A stretch of DNA of 64,000 nucleotides from Promethearchaeota archaeon Loki_b32 (GTDB lineage Archaea > Asgardarchaeota > Lokiarchaeia > Sigyniarchaeales > SOKP01): contig NJBH01000010.1 in assembly GCA_005223125.1 (NCBI GenBank), positions 50,220-114,219 of the forward strand, read 5' to 3'. The notes beneath the pieces were generated by a model. That model was not told the origin of the DNA, ran no database searches, and was given only the letters and a program-made list of their open reading frames with translations. The position numbers and the translations under genes are program-made. The first letter of the stretch is position 1. Each line of letters opens with the position of its first letter. Positions 17,510 through 26,263 of the stretch are shown in pieces.

Positions 17510-18796
17510 ATTAAAAAAAGAAAACTTTCTGAAATTAGAAAAAAGATTGAGAAAGGCTCAGCAGTTGTAATAACTGTCCAAGAATTAATAGATCGTATTA
17601 GTGATGGTGAAAAGGTTAAATTTGAAGATGTTGATATTGTGACCACAGCGACTAAAGCTCTTATGAGTGGAATAATGGGAATCTTTTCTTTTCGTCTTTC
17701 GCCACCTAAAACATTGAGAAAATTTATGGAAGTTCAAATTAATGGAATACCAACTTTTCCAGGACCTTGTCCAAATGAATATTTAGGCATAGTAGATCTT
17801 ATTATTTATGGAACTGCTCAAAGTCAAGCGATTGAGAATTATTGTGGGGGATCTCTTTTTAGGGAGATGGTAGAAGGAAAATTAGTAAATATTTCAGCTA
17901 AGAGTGCTGAGGGTGAAACCATTGAAAAAGAGATGAAATTAGAGGATATGCAATTTGCTAAATTAATGGGTACAAGACAAGCTATTAAAAATTATAACGC
18001 AATGATTAATTGTGAATCATATCAAGTCGATACTATTTTTTCTTGTTTACCTTTTGAACCTAACAAGTCAGAACTCACATTCTCTGGGTGTGGTGCGTTA
18101 AATCCTTTTCAAAATGATCCAGAATTTGAATCTCTTGGCGTTGGGTTACCTATATTAGTTAATGGTAATATTGGTCATCTTATAGGCCCAGGTACTCGAA
18201 ATTACATAGCAAAACCCAATATGATGACAATGGCGCCAATGCGCGGTATGAAACCAGAATATATGGGTGCTTTTAAGACTTCATGTGGATTAGAACCAAT
18301 TTGTAGTATTGCCATTCCTATTCCAATTTTAAATGAAAATATCTTCAATAATATAGTAAAATCTGATAAGGAAGTTCCATTAACAATTTTAAGTCTTGTA
18401 GGAAGAGAAAAAGTCGGTGAAATTACTTATGGTGATGTTTGGGATAATAATTTTCTCATGAAGTTCAATCCTGATGCTTGTGAAAATTGTGAAGAATGTA
18501 AAGCAATTGATAAATGTCCTACAAATGCTTTTATTGTCAAAAATGGTCTGATCACAGCAATAGATCGATCCCGTTGTTTTAATTGTGGAAATTGCACTTA
18601 TTTATGTCCAGAAGCTTTCAATTTAGACTTAAACAAAATTAAATTCGAAGGTTCTGAACTCCCTATTGTTTTAAGGCAATCAGATAGATATGGGGCGATA
18701 AAATTAGCTGAACAATTAAAATCGATGATCCTAAAGGGAGATTTCCCTTTAAGAAAACCAATTAGCAAATTGCAATTTGCTGAGGAAGTAAAATAA
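17510..18796 (+). CDS. Homocysteine-biosynthesis-type protein (DUF39) with C-terminal 2[4Fe-4S] ferredoxin domain
   Basis: DUF39 proteins fused to a ferredoxin domain are implicated in forming homocysteine from aspartate semialdehyde and sulfide in anaerobic archaea. The first ~320 residues carry the family pattern (KLSEIRKKIEKGSAVVITVQ, DVDIVTTATKALMSGIMG, then GGGSLFREMVEGK-like and NPFQNDPEFESLGVGLPILVNG). The C-terminus has two ferredoxin cysteine groups (CENCEECKAIDKC and CFNCGNCTYLC). The first canonical codon (GTG 17639) would drop about 43 conserved residues. The frame is open back to a TGA at 17498, and an ATT at 17510 or CTG at 17507 is the best start. It heads a run of metabolic genes. 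Confidence 0.8.
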   Translation: MKKRKLSEIRKKIEKGSAVVITVQELIDRISDGEKVKFEDVDIVTTATKALMSGIMGIFSFRLSPPKTLRKFMEVQINGIPTFPGPCPNEYLGIVDLIIYGTAQSQAIENYCGGSLFREMVEGKLVNISAKSAEGETIEKEMKLEDMQFAKLMGTRQAIKNYNAMINCESYQVDTIFSCLPFEPNKSELTFSGCGALNPFQNDPEFESLGVGLPILVNGNIGHLIGPGTRNYIAKPNMMTMAPMRGMKPEYMGAFKTSCGLEPICSIAIPIPILNENIFNNIVKSDKEVPLTILSLVGREKVGEITYGDVWDNNFLMKFNPDACENCEECKAIDKCPTNAFIVKNGLITAIDRSRCFNCGNCTYLCPEAFNLDLNKIKFEGSELPIVLRQSDRYGAIKLAEQLKSMILKGDFPLRKPISKLQFAEEVK

Positions 18797-18813
18797 AATA
18801 CAGAAGAAAAATT

Positions 18814-19257
18814 ATGTCTGATTTGAAATTACCTACGTTTGATCAAATTGGTATCTTAGTGAATAACATTGAGAAAACTGCAGAATTATATACTGGTTTA
18901 ATGAATTTTCAAGGTAAAATTAATATTATTGAACAAACCACTATTGCGAACTATAAAGGAAAAGAAGTATCGTTTAAAATGAAAGAAATAATGCAAAATT
19001 TTGGTGGAAAGCAGTTTGAAATTGTTGAATTATTAGAATCTACAGGTGATCATTTATATTCAGAATTTCTTAAAGAATGTAAAACGGGATTACATCATCT
19101 AGGCGTATATACTAAAAATGCTGAGACATTCATTAATCATTTTAAGAATGAATGCAATATTGACGTAATTCAAACGGGAAAAGTTGGAAGAGTTAAATTT
19201 TACTATTTAGATACTAAAAAAGTTTTAGGCTATTATCTCGAATTGATTGCTCTCTAA
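18814..19257 (+). CDS. VOC-superfamily protein, methylmalonyl-CoA-epimerase-like
   Basis: The protein has two beta-alpha-beta-beta-beta modules of the vicinal oxygen chelate fold. Module one starts FDQIGILVNNIEKTAELYTGLM and module two GLHHLGVYTKNAETFINHF. Likely metal ligands are Gln in FDQIG, Glu in EIVELL, His in LHHLGVY and Glu in YYLELI, the Q/E/H/E arrangement seen in methylmalonyl-CoA epimerases. The 147-residue length fits. It starts 17 bases after the DUF39 gene and precedes the TPP enzyme, so it is likely part of one metabolic unit, but no methylmalonyl-CoA mutase is present here and its substrate remains open. Confidence 0.75.
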   Translation: MSDLKLPTFDQIGILVNNIEKTAELYTGLMNFQGKINIIEQTTIANYKGKEVSFKMKEIMQNFGGKQFEIVELLESTGDHLYSEFLKECKTGLHHLGVYTKNAETFINHFKNECNIDVIQTGKVGRVKFYYLDTKKVLGYYLELIAL

Positions 19258-19323
19258 TTTGTACATCTTTGTTGAATCTCTTTTTATAATAAACTTTATT
19301 TTTTATTTGTAATAAAACTAAAT

Positions 19324-21057
19324 ATGTCAAATCAAGTTTTAAATGGTGGCGATTTGGTTGTTAAATGTCTTTTAAAGGAAGGAGTTACCAAAATCTTTGG
19401 TCTTGTTGGTGGAGAATTACTAAAGATTTATGATGCTATTGAACGCTGGGGTCGTGAAGAGGGAATTGATACTGTAATGGTCCGGCACGAACAAGCAGGA
19501 GCACATATGGCAGACGCATGGGCAAGAGCAACTGGAGAGATAGGTGTTTGTTTAGGGACAGCAGGACCCGGAGTCACTCATTTGATTCCAGCTGTTGCTG
19601 CGGCATATGCTGATTCGATACCAATGTTGGTAATTGGTGCTCAAGTTGGTAGAATGTTTGACAATATTGGAATATTACAAGGAGATTTAGACCAAATGAG
19701 TCTAATGAAACCTATTACAAAATTACAAATTTCAGTAGAAGATCCATATGAAATACCACATGCGGTTCAAAGATGTATAAAAACTGCGATGGCGGGAAGA
19801 AGAGGTCCTGTCTTTCTCGAGTTGAGGGAAACAGCATTAGTTAGAAGAGCTACTGTGAATGATCTTGAAAAAATTCGTGATCCAGAGCATTATCGCCCAT
19901 TATATAGACCTGCTGGAAATAAAGAAGGTATAATTAAGGCAGTTGAGCTTTTAAAGACGGCTGACAAACCTTTAATTGTAGCTGGTGGTGGTATCAATGC
20001 TTCAGAAGCCTTTGATGAGGTAAGCAAGTTATCAGAAACGTACAATATTCCTGTTGGAACAACTATAAGTGGAATAGGAGTAGTTACTACAAATAAAACA
20101 TTTATAGGGGGAAAATTGACAGCAATGGCATATAGAAGAGCTGCTATTGAAGCAAATGTAGTTCTATCTCTTGGTTGTAAATGGGACCATACGATTATCT
20201 ACGGAGCTTCCCCATTTTGGAATCAAGATCAAAAAATTATCCAAGTGGATATAGACCCGACTGAAATTGGTAAAAATAGACCTGTAAACATTGCTATTGT
20301 TGGAGATGCTAAAGCCGTTATTAACCAACTATTAGAAGAAATGGAAAAGAATCTTCCTAAAGAAAAAGTCACTGAATGGTCTCAATGGAATGAATATTTG
20401 CAAGATATTAGGAAAACTGATAAACAACAATTAGAAAAAATGTTAAAATCTAGTAAATTACCTATGAAACCTCACAGGCTTGTATATGAAATCTTAGATT
20501 TCATACCAGATGATACACAATTGGTTATCGATGGGGGAGATATTTTTGTTTTTTCATTGGATTTAATAGGGCTTAAACCACGCCCCCCAAGAAGTTTTTA
20601 TCGCTCTGTTTCAATGGGTCATTTAGGTATTGGGATTCCGTACGCTATTGCCGCACAATTGGCTAACCCAGATAAATTAGTTGTATGTATTACTGGAGAT
20701 GGTAGCTTTATGTTTAACGTACAAGAATTGGAAACAGCGATAAGGTTAAATCTACCTATAATTACTATAATTGGAAATAATTGCGCGTGGGGTATGATAA
20801 AATCAAATCAAAAACTTAATTTGGGTAAAAGATACTGTGATGTAGATTTTCCCCCAATAGATTATGCAGAAATTGCGCGTGGTTTTGGATGTTATGGAGA
20901 GAAGATAAGTAACCCTGAAGATATAAAACCAGCATTGCAACGTGCTATTGATTCAAAAAAACCTGCAGTTATTGATGTAGATATTGCTTTTGAAACGCCC
21001 CCCGCAATGAAATTACTTGGTCTCTTTAAGAAGGAAAAAGGATTATTTGGTAAATAA
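19324..21057 (+). CDS. Thiamine-diphosphate enzyme, acetolactate-synthase-like
   Basis: This is a full-length three-domain TPP enzyme (577 residues). The catalytic Glu that activates the cofactor is in VRHEQAGAHMADAWARATG (Glu about 57). The AGPGVTHLIPAVAAAYADSIPML stretch follows. The cofactor motif GDGSFMFNVQELETAIRLN ending in NN is near 459-486. Closest in character to acetolactate synthase large subunits, it could equally be another 2-oxoacid-using family member. There is no regulatory subunit (ilvN) or ilvC next to it, which weakens a branched-chain amino acid assignment. Neighbours (DUF39, VOC, SDR) suggest a specialised carbon-metabolism set. Confidence 0.8.
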   Translation: MSNQVLNGGDLVVKCLLKEGVTKIFGLVGGELLKIYDAIERWGREEGIDTVMVRHEQAGAHMADAWARATGEIGVCLGTAGPGVTHLIPAVAAAYADSIPMLVIGAQVGRMFDNIGILQGDLDQMSLMKPITKLQISVEDPYEIPHAVQRCIKTAMAGRRGPVFLELRETALVRRATVNDLEKIRDPEHYRPLYRPAGNKEGIIKAVELLKTADKPLIVAGGGINASEAFDEVSKLSETYNIPVGTTISGIGVVTTNKTFIGGKLTAMAYRRAAIEANVVLSLGCKWDHTIIYGASPFWNQDQKIIQVDIDPTEIGKNRPVNIAIVGDAKAVINQLLEEMEKNLPKEKVTEWSQWNEYLQDIRKTDKQQLEKMLKSSKLPMKPHRLVYEILDFIPDDTQLVIDGGDIFVFSLDLIGLKPRPPRSFYRSVSMGHLGIGIPYAIAAQLANPDKLVVCITGDGSFMFNVQELETAIRLNLPIITIIGNNCAWGMIKSNQKLNLGKRYCDVDFPPIDYAEIARGFGCYGEKISNPEDIKPALQRAIDSKKPAVIDVDIAFETPPAMKLLGLFKKEKGLFGK

Positions 21058-21097
21058 TTTATACTTTATTTTAATATTTTTAAAGAATGATAGTATT

Positions 21098-21892
21098 ATG
21101 AATGAAAAGTTTTTGGTAGGGAAAGTAGCTCTTGTTACAGGAGCAGGAAGTGGATTTGGTCGAGAAATGGCGATTGCTTTTGCAAGTAAAGGTGCTAATT
21201 TAGTATTAAATGATATAAACCTTGAAAGCATCGAAGAAACTCGAAATATTATCTTAAAATCATATAAAGTTGATATATTGCTAATAAAAGCAGATATTTC
21301 TGTTTTTAATCAAGTTAAAGAAATGAGAAAAGAAGTTTTTGAAAGATTTGATAATATTTTTATATTGGTTAATAATGCTGGTGTTAGATTAGGTACCTTT
21401 TCACTTGTTACAAAAGAAGAGGGTTATAATAAAGTCATGGATGTAAATGTTAAAGGTGCTTGGAATGTGACAAAAGCATTTTATAGAAAAATGAGTAAAC
21501 AAGATTTCAAACCTATCGCAGGAAAAATTATTAATATAGCATCATGTGCAGGTACAGAATGTGGCGCTAATCCATATATTGGGATATATAGTGTAAGTAA
21601 GGCAGCACTTATTAGTTTTACAAAGCTTTGGGCACTGGAACTCGGATCCAGTAATATCACAGTGAATGCAATTTGTCCCGGTTTATTTTTAACACCTATG
21701 TACAAGAATAATCCTGAATTTATTCGAGAATTTATGAAAAGAAGAAATGTTAGGCTTCCAATAGATAGAATTGGTGAAGCAAAACAAGTAGCCGATGTTG
21801 CTTTATTTTTAGCTTCACCTGCTTCAGATTATATAACCGGCCAGAATATAATTTTAGATGGCGGGATGACTATTAGTATCAACAAGCTCTAA
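21098..21892 (+). CDS. Short-chain dehydrogenase/reductase
   Basis: A classical SDR of 264 residues that reduces or oxidises a carbonyl/alcohol with NAD(P)H. It has the cofactor-binding TGAGSGFGREMA (about 14-25), NNAG, the catalytic Ser in the IINIASCAG strand, and YSVSKAAL with the Tyr-x3-Lys pair. The Asp in LNDIN after the second strand favours NAD(H). The C-terminal RIGEAKQVADVALFLASPASDYITGQNIILDGG is typical of the FabG-like group. I choose ATG 21098 because an upstream in-frame extension overlaps the TPP enzyme gene and adds no conserved sequence. It is 40 bases from the TPP gene, likely co-transcribed. Confidence 0.88.
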   Translation: MNEKFLVGKVALVTGAGSGFGREMAIAFASKGANLVLNDINLESIEETRNIILKSYKVDILLIKADISVFNQVKEMRKEVFERFDNIFILVNNAGVRLGTFSLVTKEEGYNKVMDVNVKGAWNVTKAFYRKMSKQDFKPIAGKIINIASCAGTECGANPYIGIYSVSKAALISFTKLWALELGSSNITVNAICPGLFLTPMYKNNPEFIREFMKRRNVRLPIDRIGEAKQVADVALFLASPASDYITGQNIILDGGMTISINKL

Positions 21893-22303
21893 ATTTCCAG
21901 TAACGTTAACCTTTTCATTACATTTAAATGTAATGATCCTAAAAAAAGAAGAGAAAATAGAAAATTCCCTTCGTGGGATTATGCCGAGGGTGGAGTTATA
22001 GTGCAAGGCATTTATTTGGCCTCCTAAAATCATTTAAGTAATGAATTGCATAAATATAAGGTAAACTAACCTTGAATTTGTCACAGTGTTATTATTTTAT
22101 TAGGATCGTTTTATTTAAAACACCCATAAAATCTAACAAAAAAGGAGGTGTTTCTATAAATAAATTGAATTAACATAATTGGAAAATTCTTGAAATCAAA
22201 AAGAATTTCTTGAAAATTGAAGAAATGAGTTATTGGTAAATAATTCTACTGCACACGCTGAAGATATCACAAAATATAAAAATTAATTAATCAAATATTT
22301 TTA
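21893..22303. other. Intergenic region with a coding remnant and hairpins
   Basis: Besides the peptide motif at 21941-22027, this gap has a hairpin (AAGGT, 6-base loop, ACCTT; about 22060-22075) and a longer inverted repeat (AAACACC / GGTGTTT, about 22118-22155). These could form the 3' end of the SDR transcript or the leader of the 1222-residue gene. No RNA gene family is recognised. Confidence 0.4.
21941..22027 (+). pseudogene. Short conserved coding motif, copy A (possible transposase N-terminus remnant)
   Basis: The frame reads KKRRENRKFPSWDYAEGGVI and then VQGIYLAS before a TAA at 22025. A second copy on the opposite strand at 26101-26202 shares KKRRENR, DYA-x-GGVIV-x-GI. Differences between the copies fall largely at third codon positions (GCC/GCT, GGT/GGA, ATA/ATT, GTG/GTA), which indicates selection on protein. 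No canonical start is present in frame after the SDR stop, so this is either a non-canonically started microprotein or a gene fragment. The R-x-x-x-R...DY-x-x-G layout recalls the N-terminus of Y1/RAYT-type transposases, a weak resemblance only. Confidence 0.4.
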
Positions 22304-25300
22304 TTGTTTGAATCAATAAAAACATTAAAACAAATTAACAGATTTATAATAAAACTTCTAATGACAAGGTTAAATGTTAAATTTCTTATAAATACTTCAA
22401 TAGAAAGTATTTTATCAAATTTAAATACTATATTTGAAAACCTTCTTCAAGAAATCAAATCATATCTTAATTTAGATTTAAAAGATTCAAAAATAAAAAT
22501 CGTTTATCATGAAGAAAACATATCTTCTGATAATATAAATCAAGATATTTTTAAGGTAGGGTTAATAAAAACTCAAAAGAATAATTCTCTATCAGTATTT
22601 ATTTCAAGAACTTATAGAAAATTTGTAAGAATGATTTTGTTGCGTGAAGCGTATAAATTTTTTATTCCAAGAGGCTTACAAGATAATAGAATTATTAACA
22701 TTTTTATTAACCAAAAAGTTGAAATTGATCTTCAAAAATCTGAATATATTGAAGATTGGAAAGATTTTAAAAGAAAAAGTGTCATTAATTATGATTTTAT
22801 GGAGGCAGAATTTGATAGATTAGAAAATTTCTTGAAACAAGAAAGTATAGGAAATAGACCAAGTCCATTCCAATTTTTCTTTATTTGGATAAGAAGAAAC
22901 ATTCAATTAATTGAAGATATTAAAGAAAATATTTATGATCTAATTTTTCAAGAATATAATCTAAGATATAACGAATATAATGATGAAATTATAGAGACTA
23001 TTAGTGTTATAACCAAAATATTTTATAAAATAAGGAGTTATCGCTCATTATTAGATTATCAGCAATATTTTAAAAAATTTAAAGATTCTGGAATTATCCA
23101 AACTAACTTAAGTTTAAGGAAATTTACAGCGAACATGCAGTGGATTAAGAATTTTAGCAATATAGCGCCTAGTTTTCAAGTTAATTGGCTTAGATTAGAT
23201 ATAATATCAATTTTATGCTTTATGAAATTTAATCCACTTATTAAAACTTCGAAAATCATGCAGGTTATTAACTTATTACCATTTTTTATGATGCCTAGAG
23301 ATACAAAAAATAGTTTTGGGATAGAAATTATTGGTCAATTTCTTATTCCAAAATGTTACGTAAAAGATTTAATATTTTTTTTAGGAAAATTGGAATCGAA
23401 TGGTTATCTTATTGAAAAAGAGTTATACATTATTACGGGAACGGGTTATACGGTTAATTTAAACTGCTTTAAAAGTTTTGCGAGCAAAAGTATAATACTC
23501 AATCCAGATAAACGAGATTATAATAAAGAATATGAAATTGAGTTTAGTATGGATTATGGCCTTGAAACATTTAATTCAAATCCTTCACTTCTTGATTGGC
23601 TTTTAATTGATAGGATTCGCTATTTTTCAATAACAGGATTAGGATTTGAAAGGAAATCAGAAATGTTAAGAGCATTGAAATCTGATCTTCTCAATGAAGT
23701 TATTAGCCAACGGAATTTAATTAGTGACATAAAAAAAAATTTGAATAGAATTCATAATTCACCTAATCTTAAAAGTAAATTTCTAGATTTTATAAATACC
23801 AATAAAGATTTTGGATTTTTTTATATAAAACAAATATTAAATGATTACATTACTACCTTTGATTCAATAAATAAAGTTTTATTAGAAAACCCATTAATTA
23901 ATAATTATTATCATCTTCAAAAATTTATTAAGGAACATGGGATTTCAAATTCAATTGAAGAAAATAATGTATTAAAAGCACTCAAAAAGAATATACTAAG
24001 AGAATTCATTTCTTTATATTTTAAATCTAAAAAGGCTTTTAAAGAGAAAGTTGATGAATATCGCAATTTCTTTAACATATTTAAAAGTCTTTATGATCTT
24101 AAGATTTTTAACTTAAATGCTGTCAATTCCATAATAAAGGATAAATCTTTAATAAATAGAATATACGAATCTAAAGAAGAAAAACTTAAAAGTTCATATG
24201 AAAGATATAAAGCTTATAACATCACAAATAATGCCATAGAACAGAGATTAGATGATTTTTTAAATATAGATCCCCCAATAATTCAACCAAGTTTATTAGG
24301 TACAATTGCGGGTATCAAACGTTTCACGAGATATTATGTTGCTCTGATTTTAAAAGATACACCACAGACGAGAGAAGGTATTGAAAATTTGAAATTGTTA
24401 TTTCCAATGGTTATTGTAATACCAATGTTGGAATATAAAACTCGTGAACATTATGTTTATTTTGAACTTCAAATACCAAATTTAAGTTTAAAAGAAAAAC
24501 AATTATTAAATTCTATTTTATATAATATTTTTAAAGATAATATCATAAATATCAAATCCTATTTATTCAGCGGGTTTTATGAAGCATTTTCAAGAAAGGA
24601 TTTTTATGACTTTGAAAAGGCAAATTTCTTTTATACTAAAGATCTGTTTGAAGAATTCTTTCACTATGTTCAATACAAATTAAATAATAATATACACCCC
24701 ATTTCAGAATCATTTAGTAACATTTCAAGAGATTTATGGGGAAAAAAGACTGAACTATCAAATTTCATCACCCTCATAGAGAAACGTGTTTCAAAAGAGC
24801 ACATAGATTTTAACCTAAACAATATTAATAAATTGTTAAGTTATTACAAAAATCTTGAATCAAATTTACTAGATTTAGAGAATTTTAAAAATTCTAAGAA
24901 TAAATACTTCTTCAGAAATTATATTAAATCGATAAAAATTATTCCCTCATTTCAACATTTTGGATTTGGGCAATATTATTTATATTTTTATCCAAGAGAT
25001 TTAAAGGATATAGATTTTAAGCATATATTACACAATTCCTTTCAAAAAATTAAATTTCCAATAAATATTGATAATTCTAATTCATTTTTGATTAAATTCA
25101 TATGGCCATACCAAAATCCAAATAAGTCAGTACTCAATTGGTTATTAAAATCTAAAAAAGTAATACGTGAATATTGTTTATTTTTCGTTAAAAAAGTCTT
25201 TCAAATTTTTCATTTCAATTATAATCTTAGTGCTAATGAATGGGATTTAGATCCAAATCGTTTTAGAATTTATTTTCAAAAAATTTTATTTAATCCCGAT

Positions 25301-25972
25301 TATGAACTTATTATACCTAGGATGAAAGAATTCAAGATCGGTGATATAAACATTTCAAATTATTTCACTCCAGACTCATCGGAATATATTGCGTTAACCC
25401 AATTATTTAATTGGAAATCTTTGGATATAAAATCGTATTTAGGAACTCGAAATTACAATATTATTAACCAAATAGTTGAATTACTAGAGAAAAAACTTAT
25501 ATTTCCTTTCATATCTGTAAAAAATCTAGATTTGAGCCAGAGGCTTTATATAATTTTACCTAAGGTAATTAGGGAAGATATTAATATACTTATCAAAATT
25601 TTTAATTTTTTTAATATTGGATTTATCTATGAAATTGAAGGAGAATATTACATTCAGGGATTAAATGAAGAGATTAAGTTTGAAAATGGGTTAATGATTA
25701 AACTTTATCTTCCAGATTGCCAACTTGATGAATTTGAAAAATTATTTGATTTAATATTTGAATATTTGGGGTTTAAACATTACTTAATATTAAGTAATTT
25801 GGTTAATGGAGATGATTTCCTTAAATCTATTTATGGTAATTTAGATTTTTTGAAATTGTATAACCCACTAAAAAATTTAATTTGGAATAATAAAGATAAA
25901 ATTTGGATGAATCATAAATTATTTACAAATAAATTTGAAAAAATATATCCACCTTTTAACATAAAAGAATAA
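22304..25972 (+). CDS. Very large protein of unknown function (1222 aa)
   Basis: Not recognised. The sequence is rich in Ile, Lys, Asn, Phe and Tyr, with no signal peptide, clear membrane helix, Walker motif or cysteine cluster. Several segments look like repeated alpha/beta modules, for example FEIIGQFLIPKCYVKDLIFFLGKLESNGYL-like pieces (about 343-376) and LILKDTPQTREGIENLKLLFPMVIVIPMLEY-like pieces near 690-720, which resemble regulatory or transcription-factor-like domains but cannot be assigned. The TTG at 22304 gives the listed length; the ATG at 22361 (residue 20) is an alternative. It stands alone between two inverted copies of a short coding motif. Confidence 0.7.
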   Translation: MFESIKTLKQINRFIIKLLMTRLNVKFLINTSIESILSNLNTIFENLLQEIKSYLNLDLKDSKIKIVYHEENISSDNINQDIFKVGLIKTQKNNSLSVFISRTYRKFVRMILLREAYKFFIPRGLQDNRIINIFINQKVEIDLQKSEYIEDWKDFKRKSVINYDFMEAEFDRLENFLKQESIGNRPSPFQFFFIWIRRNIQLIEDIKENIYDLIFQEYNLRYNEYNDEIIETISVITKIFYKIRSYRSLLDYQQYFKKFKDSGIIQTNLSLRKFTANMQWIKNFSNIAPSFQVNWLRLDIISILCFMKFNPLIKTSKIMQVINLLPFFMMPRDTKNSFGIEIIGQFLIPKCYVKDLIFFLGKLESNGYLIEKELYIITGTGYTVNLNCFKSFASKSIILNPDKRDYNKEYEIEFSMDYGLETFNSNPSLLDWLLIDRIRYFSITGLGFERKSEMLRALKSDLLNEVISQRNLISDIKKNLNRIHNSPNLKSKFLDFINTNKDFGFFYIKQILNDYITTFDSINKVLLENPLINNYYHLQKFIKEHGISNSIEENNVLKALKKNILREFISLYFKSKKAFKEKVDEYRNFFNIFKSLYDLKIFNLNAVNSIIKDKSLINRIYESKEEKLKSSYERYKAYNITNNAIEQRLDDFLNIDPPIIQPSLLGTIAGIKRFTRYYVALILKDTPQTREGIENLKLLFPMVIVIPMLEYKTREHYVYFELQIPNLSLKEKQLLNSILYNIFKDNIINIKSYLFSGFYEAFSRKDFYDFEKANFFYTKDLFEEFFHYVQYKLNNNIHPISESFSNISRDLWGKKTELSNFITLIEKRVSKEHIDFNLNNINKLLSYYKNLESNLLDLENFKNSKNKYFFRNYIKSIKIIPSFQHFGFGQYYLYFYPRDLKDIDFKHILHNSFQKIKFPINIDNSNSFLIKFIWPYQNPNKSVLNWLLKSKKVIREYCLFFVKKVFQIFHFNYNLSANEWDLDPNRFRIYFQKILFNPDYELIIPRMKEFKIGDINISNYFTPDSSEYIALTQLFNWKSLDIKSYLGTRNYNIINQIVELLEKKLIFPFISVKNLDLSQRLYIILPKVIREDINILIKIFNFFNIGFIYEIEGEYYIQGLNEEIKFENGLMIKLYLPDCQLDEFEKLFDLIFEYLGFKHYLILSNLVNGDDFLKSIYGNLDFLKLYNPLKNLIWNNKDKIWMNHKLFTNKFEKIYPPFNIKE

Positions 25973-26263
25973 TTGTTTTTTTTAGAATCCGACTGAATTC
26001 TGATTATTTTTATAGGAGTTTAAATAATAAATTCCTAAAAATAAGATAACACAGAGACAAATTTAGAATATAAATATTTCTTATTTACTAAAATCATTAA
26101 TTAAGTCATTCCTATAGGGTTAAAAAAAATGCCAGGTACAATAACTCCTCCATTAGCATAATCCTGCAGAGCGGGATTTCTATTTTCTCTTCTTTTTTTT
26201 TTATAATCAAAGAAAAATTTTTTTTGGTAACTTATAAAAAAATTAATCAAAAAAAGGAGTTTT
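25973..26263. other. Intergenic region between convergent genes, with motif copy B
   Basis: The gap lies between the 1222-residue gene (+) and the MFS gene (-). T-rich stretches near 25976-25982 and 26193-26202 could end transcription from either side. Its only coding-like content is the reverse-strand motif described separately. Confidence 0.4.
26101..26202 (-). pseudogene. Short conserved coding motif, copy B
   Basis: On the reverse strand the frame gives KKKRRENRNPALQDYANGGV, then IVPGIFFNPIGMT and a TAA at 26103-26101. It matches copy A at 21941-22027 in the core residues with mostly synonymous base changes. It lies about 60 bases after the MFS stop, on the same strand as that gene, just as copy A follows the SDR gene. 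No ATG/GTG/TTG begins it; the frame runs open upstream through an A-run towards the MFS end. It is probably a fragment or an unusual microprotein. Confidence 0.4.

Noticed and set aside
17497..17514. Five-codon ORF (MISPD) just before the DUF39 gene
   Set aside because: Too short to support, and not linked to any regulatory structure. It overlaps the proposed ATT start region.
21933..22001. ATG-started ORF (MILKKEEKIENS...) in the SDR downstream gap
   Set aside because: It uses a different frame from the one conserved between copies A and B, where substitutions are synonymous.
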